Assembly: GCA_964468725.1 (NCBI GenBank)
Contig: CAYXVU010000189.1
Coordinates: 1-11,912, forward strand
Direction: 5' to 3'
Length of the DNA stretch: 11,912 nt
From: CAYXVU01 sp964468725
Lineage (GTDB): Bacteria > Acidobacteriota > Blastocatellia > UBA7656
Shown: piece after piece, positions 7,401-11,912 of the stretch
How positions within the stretch are numbered: the stretch's first letter is position 1
Layout of the letters: each line of letters begins with the position of its first letter
Position numbers and translations under genes: made by a program
The notes under the pieces: generated by a model
Told to the model about the DNA's origin: nothing
Seen by the model: the letters and a program-made list of their open reading frames with translations, nothing else
Database searches by the model: none

Positions 7401-8082
7401 CAGCAACGATGTCTTGGTTGTCCACGAAGAAGTTCGGGCCGCCAATGGACAGGTCGTTGTTGTCACCACCATCAATGGTGAAGTTGTTCGAACGGGCGCG
7501 GTTGCCGTTGACGCTCAGCGTCGTGCCGTTCGAGTTGACGTTGCCGAATCCGGGAACGATGCCGGGAGCCAACAGCGCCAGCGTGTCAATCCCGCCGCCA
7601 GCGATATTCGATGGCAGGTCGGCGACTTTGCGGGTTTCGAAGGTATTCGAAATCTGCGTCTGCTCTTTTTGAATCAGCGATTCCCCGGCGGTGACGTTGA
7701 CCGTCTCCGAAATTTGTCCGGCTTGCATAATGGGGTCAAGCGTTGTCTCTTGACCGATCTTCACCACCACTTCAGTGAGCTCCAATCTCTTGAAGCCGTC
7801 TTTTTCAACGACCAACAGATAGGTGCCTGCCGGTAAGGAGGGGAAGTTGTAAAGACCTTCACTGTTGCTGCGGGTCTTGGTCTCAACGCTGGTAGCAACA
7901 TTTCTGGCAGTGACAGCTGCGTCCGTGATCACACCGCCAGTGCTGTCAGCGACTTGACCTCTCAGTCCGCCAGTCGTGGCCTGTGCCATGACTGGCTGAC
8001 TAAACATCGGCATTACCGTCGCGGCAACAAGCATAAATGCCCACAGCGACGCCAATGCTTTCGCTTTGCGGAGTTGTTTCAT
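4429..8082 (-). CDS. Oar-like TonB-dependent outer membrane receptor with N-terminal carboxypeptidase regulatory-like domain
   Basis: A 1217-residue outer membrane protein. The signal peptide spans residues 1-33, with VMA-Q cleavage. Residues about 37-120 form a carboxypeptidase regulatory-like domain (GLRGQVADSTGG, then SEGLYNFPSLPAGTYLLVV). Residues about 140-250 form the plug (SVNGNRARSNNFTIDGGDNND, then NNFSAEYGRNQGAIVNIVTKSG). The remainder is a long beta-barrel ending in GLKFIF, the C-terminal aromatic signal for barrel insertion. Size and order match Oar-like receptors, which are longer than classical siderophore receptors and are expanded in Acidobacteria. The family moves large substrates across the outer membrane with energy from TonB; the ligand here is unknown, with sugars or peptides among possibilities. 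The start is ATG 8080-8082, with GGAGG (8089-8093) 6 bases upstream. No adjacent SusD-like or TonB/ExbB/ExbD gene is present. The frame is intact throughout. Confidence 0.93.
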   Translation of the reverse strand: MKQLRKAKALASLWAFMLVAATVMPMFSQPVMAQATTGGLRGQVADSTGGVITDAAVTARNVATSVETKTRSNSEGLYNFPSLPAGTYLLVVEKDGFKRLELTEVVVKIGQETTLDPIMQAGQISETVNVTAGESLIQKEQTQISNTFETRKVADLPSNIAGGGIDTLALLAPGIVPGFGNVNSNGTTLSVNGNRARSNNFTIDGGDNNDLSIGGPNFFVDNQDIVAEFQVITNNFSAEYGRNQGAIVNIVTKSGTNDLHGTAFWAHRDRKLFDTLTNIEKRGGDRDDPTPFLYNVYSGTVGGPAIKDKLFFFGSYQYISGRQIALARSGNPTIVAEDLSKLESLAGFGSNPALQVLRNFSAFALNDFGSLSERADLGRETLSLGGQTFRVAYPQREFSRPTDQQEFSARGDWSINSKHSVWYRHLYQRDDGKDQLGGSNGFTGDIPFSSNVGSAQFTSQLSNSSVNEFRFIYNKLSVIFGGGCEGTVRGCITHPDDISTTLANISFTGFRSSTGTNIQTIGGATNLPQGRVVEVFQFADNYSKTLGRHQLKMGADIRRLDNAVPFLPNVNGAFRFPNGNAIIQNRPSFVNLAAGTVKISYKETDQFYYLNDDWRIKDNLTLNLGVRYEYIGQPINTLADLSIATESNPQTALWRQNLPLEARTFGRLPADKNNFAPRIGFAYRPNFGDGRMSKMLFGDQDTTVIRGGYSIAYDPPFYNLLLNISTSSPLVFLNTTNNPASPAAVLFPLPSNNPTGAAVQEFARSNNLIARNLFDPRFFNQTIVSKDFYLPYAQQFSFGIQREITRDNVVEARWVATKGTGLFQTLNRNPRVDRFLNGFSRSTNIFGQPLGQTITFPAFPNLLPPGITAQVAGTGACVDNPATTTLNEANACNGRVLPQALVRSRENTANSIYHSLQTRYQGRLFNQLTYGLSYTWSKALDNASEVFSFQESAGSQSPFNTNALEKSYSGFDRRHALSMNWIWDLPFYKEQSGVVGRILGGWQVNGTYFLANGLRFTPSQFLVLNGFGSLSYDDTGWTGAFLGQDNLRPFYGNPDAPRDSVGISQIDAAILGGPLFGLASIPIRNLSGFYDFSALNNGRLVEVNKDQVRFIFNGPGAAKIFNNPFGDVPRGAEVGRRLNNLNLGIFKNIKIDETKRLRFTFDMFNALNHPNPGVGFIASGAIPDRFIEDAGSPDGFNDQTGAEYARRALQFGLKFIF

Positions 8083-8384
8083 GTTTATCCTCCAAAATTT
8101 AGGTTAGTGGTTTTCGTTTATTGAATAAGGAATCACGGGTACAAGAAGTAATGTCTTACGCAAGATAAATGCCAGTCGGAAGGGAACCTGTCATATCCGC
8201 TGTGAGGTGGGGCAACCCTTTCTACTACAGGGTTTAGAGGCGTCTATGCCGAGCAGTGAGAGAAGCATAAAAAGGAGGAAATGCGCTAGATTATCCGAGA
8301 TTTTGGATTTTTATCCACGAATTTGTACCGACGGTCGGATGCCTGAAAGCCGCCTCCTCGCGCAGTTGGCTCTGGGTTTGACCT
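8083..8384. other. 302-base gap upstream of the TonB receptor gene
   Basis: It must hold the leader and probably the promoter of the receptor gene, but I see no -35/-10 pair with good match and spacing. GATAAT-like and AATAAA-like boxes exist on the minus strand without partners. A short inverted repeat, AACCCT (8214-8219) with AGGGTT (8229-8234), is too weak to call. No clear terminator for the upstream DUF512 gene is visible, so read-through into the receptor gene is possible. No RNA gene or believable small ORF is seen. Confidence 0.5.
8089..8093 (-). promoter_or_regulatory. Ribosome binding site of the TonB receptor gene
   Basis: GGAGG on the minus strand, 6 bases before ATG 8080-8082. 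It agrees with the signal peptide beginning at this start. Confidence 0.8.
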
Positions 8385-9758
8385 TCAAACTCCGGTTTCC
8401 AGCCGCTTGGCCTCTTCCAGCAGGTTTGCCAATCCCGCTCCGCCATGGACGACGGGGATAGCCAACCGTTTTTCGAGATCGCGTAGGCTTAGGTCGTCAA
8501 GGAAGATGTGCCCCGATTTCAGGCAAGCCTGTTCCGGCACGATGAGGAAGTTGCCCGCGAACGAATCGCGTGCCGCCAACAAATCACTACCGCCAAGCAG
8601 CCCCGCAACGGTTACCTCTTCGCCGAAGAAGCGATTGGGCACGCTGACGGTCTTCAACCGCGTGCCAACGCGGCGGTTCAGTTCATCAATCAACTCTGAA
8701 AGAACCGGGTAAAAGAGTTCGCCGGTTGCAACCGTACCGTACAGCGAGCCATTACCGATGCCAAACTGCTTGGCGACATCCTGTTTGAGCGTTTGACGTG
8801 CTTGCATCACAAAACGGCGCACCATGCCGACACCGTCTTCAATCTGCGGATACTCGCCGTAATGTGTCCGTCCGGGAAGGGCGCGCCCCGCTTTCAAATA
8901 AAACTCGTCGGCCAGAAATACGAAGGGCGTGCCGAACCGTTGGCGAAACTCCTTTTGCGCCGGACGCATCTGGCTGATGAGCGTACGCGCGAAAGTTGCC
9001 GTCACAGCCGTCAACAGATGATGATAATTATGGAGCCTGGTAAAGACGACGGGCACAACGGCCACACTTTTGAGCGCCGGATGGAGTTCGGCCAAGTCAT
9101 TGACGGTTCTTTGCAGTACCTCGCCATCATTGATTGTCGGACAGAGCACGATCTGGGCATGGAGTTCAATGCCGTGAGCCGCCAGATAGCGCATCTTGCC
9201 GAGCACATCATCAGGGCGTTTGCGTCCGAGCAAGTAGCGGCGCACCTCCGGGTCGGTCGCATGCACGGAGATATATTGCGGCGATAGGCGCTGCGTAACG
9301 ATGCGGTCCAATTCCATTTTGGAGAGCGATGACATGGTCGTGTAATTGCCATGCAGGAAAGAGAGCCGCGTGTCTTCGTCTTTGAAGAACAGCGATTCGC
9401 GCGCGCCAACAGGGTTTTGATTGCAGAAGCAGAAGAGGCAGTCATTGGCGCATTGACGCGGGGTAAAGTGCTCGAAGTCCAGTCCCCAGATTTCGCCTTC
9501 GTCAACCTCGACCTCTACTTGCCACTCCTCTCCGGTCTTTTTGATGACCTCCAACCGCACGTGGTCTTCAGAGCCTGTGAAGAATTGGAAGTCAAGGAAG
9601 TCATTCAATCGGTGGCCGTTGACCTTCAGAATGCGGTCGCCGACTTCCAGTCCGACCTCGTCGCCGAGCGCAAATGGGTCAACGCCGGTTACCACGACGC
9701 CCTTCTCTTGTTTGAGCAGGTTGATGGGATAGATAGTTTCGAATAACTCCGTGTACAT
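8385..9758 (-). CDS. PDZ / radical SAM / DUF512 family protein
   Basis: A 457-residue cytoplasmic protein with no signal peptide. Residues about 15-60 form a PDZ-like domain (GVVVTGVDPFAL, then EVGDRILKVNGH). Next comes an iron-sulfur motif, CANDCLFCF, with Cys103, Cys107 and Cys110 in the CxxxCxxC spacing of radical SAM enzymes. ESLFFKDEDTRLSFLHGNY and YISVHATDPEVRRYLLGR follow, both hallmarks of DUF512 proteins. The C-terminal part carries the DUF512 region. A family equivalent is annotated in cyanobacteria as a putative FeS oxidoreductase; the reaction is unknown to me. The start is taken as ATG 9756-9758. An in-frame TTG at 9782 would add 8 residues with no ribosome binding site. No Shine-Dalgarno sequence precedes the ATG, and a TATACT box ends 9 bases before it, suggesting a nearly leaderless mRNA. 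Confidence 0.9.
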   Translation of the reverse strand: MYTELFETIYPINLLKQEKGVVVTGVDPFALGDEVGLEVGDRILKVNGHRLNDFLDFQFFTGSEDHVRLEVIKKTGEEWQVEVEVDEGEIWGLDFEHFTPRQCANDCLFCFCNQNPVGARESLFFKDEDTRLSFLHGNYTTMSSLSKMELDRIVTQRLSPQYISVHATDPEVRRYLLGRKRPDDVLGKMRYLAAHGIELHAQIVLCPTINDGEVLQRTVNDLAELHPALKSVAVVPVVFTRLHNYHHLLTAVTATFARTLISQMRPAQKEFRQRFGTPFVFLADEFYLKAGRALPGRTHYGEYPQIEDGVGMVRRFVMQARQTLKQDVAKQFGIGNGSLYGTVATGELFYPVLSELIDELNRRVGTRLKTVSVPNRFFGEEVTVAGLLGGSDLLAARDSFAGNFLIVPEQACLKSGHIFLDDLSLRDLEKRLAIPVVHGGAGLANLLEEAKRLETGV

Positions 9759-9767
9759 AAGTTTCGC

Positions 9768-9773
9768 AGTATA
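9768..9773 (-). promoter_or_regulatory. Possible -10 box of the DUF512 gene
   Basis: TATACT on the minus strand matches TATAAT at 5 of 6 positions. It ends 9 bases before ATG 9756-9758, so transcription would start within 2-3 bases of the start codon. No good -35 box is seen at 16-18 bases upstream. Confidence 0.3.
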
Positions 9774-9803
9774 GCAAATCAACCGGCAATCGGGCAGGCA
9801 AGC

Positions 9804-9847
9804 GAAAGAGAGAAGCCCGATGCCTACGCAGGCATCGGGCTTCTCTC
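9804..9847 (-). terminator. Strong hairpin terminator after msrA
   Basis: A perfect 18-bp stem (9808-9825 with 9830-9847) is closed by a 4-base loop, ACGC. On the minus strand the stem is followed by TTTCG, a short T tract. It lies 34 bases after the msrA stop and 49 bases before the DUF512 ATG, so it separates the two transcripts. The stem is long and GC-rich at its core. Confidence 0.7.
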
Positions 9848-9881
9848 CATAGTTTGAAGGGGGTTGAATCGAATCGAGTGA

Positions 9882-10547
9882 TTATTGTGACGAACCGGCC
9901 TCTTGTTTTTTGAGCTTGTCAACGAATTGCTTGCGGAACTTCAAGACTTTCGGTTGGATGACGATGCGGCAATAGCCTTGTTCGGGATTGCGCTCGAAGT
10001 AGTTCTGATGATACTCCTCCGCAGCATAGAAGGTCGTAAGCGGCGCAATCTGCGTGACAATGGGGTCGGCATAGAGCTTCGCCTCTGTAAAGCGCTTGAG
10101 GGCCTGTTCGGCAGTCGTTTTTTGTTCGGGAGAATGGTAAAAGATGGCCGAACGATAATGCGTGCCGATGTCTGCCCCGTGTTGATTAAAAGTCGTCGGA
10201 TCGTGAACCGTAAAGAAGACATCCAACAATTCTTTGAAGGTGATGACTTGCGGGTCAAAGGTGATTTGGATGGCTTCGGCGTGCCCTGTAGTTCCAGTCG
10301 TAACTTGACGATAGGTGGGATTGGCAACCTGTCCGCCTGTATAACCCGATACGACTTTCTCCACGCCGCGCAATTCTTTATAGACCGCTTCGACACACCA
10401 GAAGCAGCCGCCAGCCAGCGTGGCTAACTCTCTTCCTTGTGGCGTCTGAGATGTATGGTTCAATGGTTTTGCTCCCTCCTTTTTTTGCTGCGCTTCGGCA
10501 CAACTGACGGTGGTAAGCAGCAGCACGAGCAAAGCGAGTTTTCGCAT
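9882..10547 (-). CDS. msrA: Peptide methionine sulfoxide reductase A, exported
   Basis: A 221-residue enzyme that reduces the S-form of methionine sulfoxide in proteins, repairing oxidative damage. The family core runs from about residue 42. GCFWC holds the catalytic Cys48 and the conserved neighbours; VSGYTGG, GHAEAIQITFDP, HDPTT and GADIGTHYRSAIFY follow; AAEEYHQNYF lies near the end. Cys193 in GYCR is a likely resolving cysteine. Residues 1-20 are a signal peptide: MRKLALLVLLL, then TVSC. It may be a lipoprotein anchored at Cys16 (imperfect lipobox) or be cut after AEA at residue 19-20; either way it would act outside the cytoplasm. No MsrB domain is fused and none is adjacent. The start ATG 10545-10547 has AAGGAG (10554-10559) 6 bases upstream. 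It has its own promoter and terminator, so it is likely monocistronic. Confidence 0.95.
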   Translation of the reverse strand: MRKLALLVLLLTTVSCAEAQQKKEGAKPLNHTSQTPQGRELATLAGGCFWCVEAVYKELRGVEKVVSGYTGGQVANPTYRQVTTGTTGHAEAIQITFDPQVITFKELLDVFFTVHDPTTFNQHGADIGTHYRSAIFYHSPEQKTTAEQALKRFTEAKLYADPIVTQIAPLTTFYAAEEYHQNYFERNPEQGYCRIVIQPKVLKFRKQFVDKLKKQEAGSSQ

Positions 10548-10577
10548 GACTCTCTCCTTATTTTGGCTGTCACACCG

Positions 10578-10606
10578 ATTGTGCCTGATACAGACAAGGC
10601 TGGCAA
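10578..10606 (-). promoter_or_regulatory. Predicted sigma-70-type promoter of msrA
   Basis: On the minus strand, TTGCCA (10606-10601, 5 of 6 matches) and CACAAT (10583-10578, 4 of 6 matches) are exactly 17 bases apart. Transcription would start near 10571, giving a leader of about 24 bases that contains the AAGGAG ribosome binding site. This supports separate expression from the upstream alanine dehydrogenase gene. Confidence 0.45.
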
Positions 10607-10803
10607 TGTGGGGTTGCAGGGGGTTGGGAACGAAGCGATTACCGCATGGGTGAAAGAGCAGATGCTCTGCCCATTACCTGTATCGGTACGCAGCAATCGA
10701 GGTCAGGCAGATGAATTCGAGAGGATTGGTATCATAGGCAGCACGGCAGTTCCCTCAGATGGTCAAGTACCCGCTGCTTGGGAAATCTCTAGGCTCGTTC
10801 GTA

Positions 10804-11912
10804 CTACAGCAAACTGTCAATCGGTGTGTAGGCGATGGCTTGATCGTTAGCGACGGCTTCGTACACGCACTTGCCTTTGTAGGTATTGACGCCATGTTTC
10901 AAATGCGGGTCGCGCTTGACGGCTTCAATGACACCTCGATTGGCCAGCGTCACAGCAAACGGCAACGTGACATTGGTTAAGGCGAAGGTCGAGGTGCGCG
11001 GCACGGCTCCCGGCATATTGGTTACGCCATAGTGCAAAACGTTTTCGACAAAGTAAGTGGGTTGACTATGAGTTGTCGGTTTGGTGGTTTCGATACAGCC
11101 GCCCTGATCAACGGCTACGTCAACGATGACCGCGCCACGCGGCATGTCTTTGAGCAGGTCGCGGGTCACCAGTTTGGGCGCAGCCGCGCCATGAACCAGC
11201 ACTCCCCCGACAACCAAATCCGACTCGGCGACCGATTCGGCAATGGTGTAGGGGTTCGAGGCTAGGGTCTTAATGCGGCTGCCAAAGATGTCATCCAAAT
11301 AGCGCAAGCGTTCCAAATCGCGGTCAATGATGGTAACGTCTGCGCCGAGTCCGACCGCCATCTTCGCGGCATTCGTTCCCACCACGCCGCCGCCAATGAT
11401 CGTCACTCGTCCCGGCGTCACGCCGGGCACGCCGCCCAACAAGACGCCGCGTCCGCCGTTCACTTTTTCAAGGTAATAGGCGCCGATTTGCACGGCCATT
11501 CTTCCAGCGACCTCGCTCATCGGGGTCAGCAGCGGCAGATGGCCGCGATCATTGGTGATCGTCTCATAAGCCACGCCCGTCGTGCCGCTATCGAGCAAGG
11601 CTTTCGTTAGTTCCTGTGCCGGAGCCAGATGCAGATAGGTGAAGAGCAGAAGATTTTCGCGCAGAAACCCGTATTCGCTGGGAATCGGCTCTTTGACTTT
11701 GACCACCATTTCGGCGCGCGACCAGGCTTCTTGTGCTGTGTCAACAATCTGGCCTCCGGCACGCAGGTATTCGTCGTTGGTGATGCCGGAGCCGTCACCG
11801 GCTTTGGTCTCGATCAACACCGTGTGTCCGGCTTGCGTTAAGGCTTTCACCCCGGCGGGCGTGAGGCCGACGCGGCTTTCGTTATCTTTCACCTCTTTCG
11901 GTAATCCGACGA
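10804..11912 (-). CDS. ald: Alanine dehydrogenase (NAD-dependent), start cut by window edge
   Basis: It catalyses the reversible oxidative deamination of L-alanine to pyruvate and ammonia with NAD. The frame runs open to the window edge and reads VGLPKEVKDNESRV, so only about two residues are missing from a protein of about 370, the normal family length. The GTG at 11892 is internal. By alignment from memory to the Mycobacterium tuberculosis enzyme, key residues are all present: Arg15 (ESRVGLTP), Lys75 (VKVKEP), His96 (TYLHLA) and Asp270 (VAVDQGG). The Rossmann motif is IIGGGVVGTNAAKMA. ENVLHYGVTNMPGAVPRTST is the conserved C-terminal stretch. The stop is TAG 10804-10806. Downstream, 256 bases separate it from msrA on the same strand, with a separate msrA promoter, so an operon is unlikely. 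NAD(P) transhydrogenase alpha subunit is related, but length and motifs favour alanine dehydrogenase. Confidence 0.95.
   Translation of the reverse strand, partial: VGLPKEVKDNESRVGLTPAGVKALTQAGHTVLIETKAGDGSGITNDEYLRAGGQIVDTAQEAWSRAEMVVKVKEPIPSEYGFLRENLLLFTYLHLAPAQELTKALLDSGTTGVAYETITNDRGHLPLLTPMSEVAGRMAVQIGAYYLEKVNGGRGVLLGGVPGVTPGRVTIIGGGVVGTNAAKMAVGLGADVTIIDRDLERLRYLDDIFGSRIKTLASNPYTIAESVAESDLVVGGVLVHGAAAPKLVTRDLLKDMPRGAVIVDVAVDQGGCIETTKPTTHSQPTYFVENVLHYGVTNMPGAVPRTSTFALTNVTLPFAVTLANRGVIEAVKRDPHLKHGVNTYKGKCVYEAVANDQAIAYTPIDSLL

Noticed and set aside
8275..8289. Near-perfect ribosome binding site AGGAGG followed by ATG CGC TAG on the plus strand
   Set aside because: The frame is only two codons long and nothing in frame follows; it is probably chance.
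10655..10668. Palindrome AGAGCA-GA-TGCTCT as terminator of the alanine dehydrogenase gene
   Set aside because: The stem is only 5-6 bp and the minus strand has just TTTC after it; this is too weak to call, though the position would fit.
10437..10850. A 137-codon plus-strand open frame across the msrA start and the gap before it
   Set aside because: It overlaps msrA and the end of the alanine dehydrogenase gene antisense, has no ribosome binding site and no recognised domain.

Overview
The window looks like a chromosomal piece of an acidobacterium, possibly a member of the Blastocatellia or a relative. The basis is gene content: a von Willebrand-type protein of the kind described as the VWFA-related Acidobacterial domain family, and a very long Oar-like TonB-dependent receptor that opens with a carboxypeptidase regulatory-like domain. 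A TPR protein carrying the same small domain fits this too. GC content looks moderate by eye. No insertion sequence, integrase, CRISPR array, rRNA or tRNA was seen, so this reads as ordinary chromosome rather than a mobile island.

Layout. (1) 1-465 (+): C-terminal catalytic part of an S9-type (prolyl oligopeptidase family) serine peptidase, cut by the window edge. (2) 542-1579 (-): secreted TPR protein, convergent with the peptidase; a hairpin lies between them. (3) 1580-2194: a 615-base gap with a good promoter for the TPR gene, a clear minus-strand intrinsic terminator, a doubtful small minus-strand ORF upstream of it, and a promoter for the next gene. (4) 2195-4327 (+): secreted VWA-family protein. 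(5) 4429-8082 (-): Oar-like TonB-dependent receptor, convergent with the VWA gene and sharing a bidirectional terminator with a GCAA tetraloop. (6) 8083-8384: gap with little recognisable content. (7) 8385-9758 (-): PDZ / radical SAM / DUF512 protein of unknown function, apparently with almost no leader. (8) 9882-10547 (-): exported methionine sulfoxide reductase A with its own promoter and an 18-bp hairpin terminator. (9) 10804-11912 (-): alanine dehydrogenase, complete except for about its first two residues.

How the genes work together. Most genes appear to be separate transcription units, since promoters or terminators lie between them. The cell-envelope theme is strong: five of the seven confident genes (peptidase by family, TPR, VWA, TonB receptor, MsrA) are probably exported or act outside the cytoplasm. 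I see no sequence evidence that they form one pathway. The DUF512 radical SAM protein and alanine dehydrogenase are cytoplasmic.

I did not find a convincing new multi-gene system. The items most worth a second look are the unexplained minus-strand transcription unit at about 1806-2112, the functionally uncharacterised PDZ/radical SAM/DUF512 gene with its near-leaderless start, and the secreted VWA protein with a degenerate metal site and a long insert.
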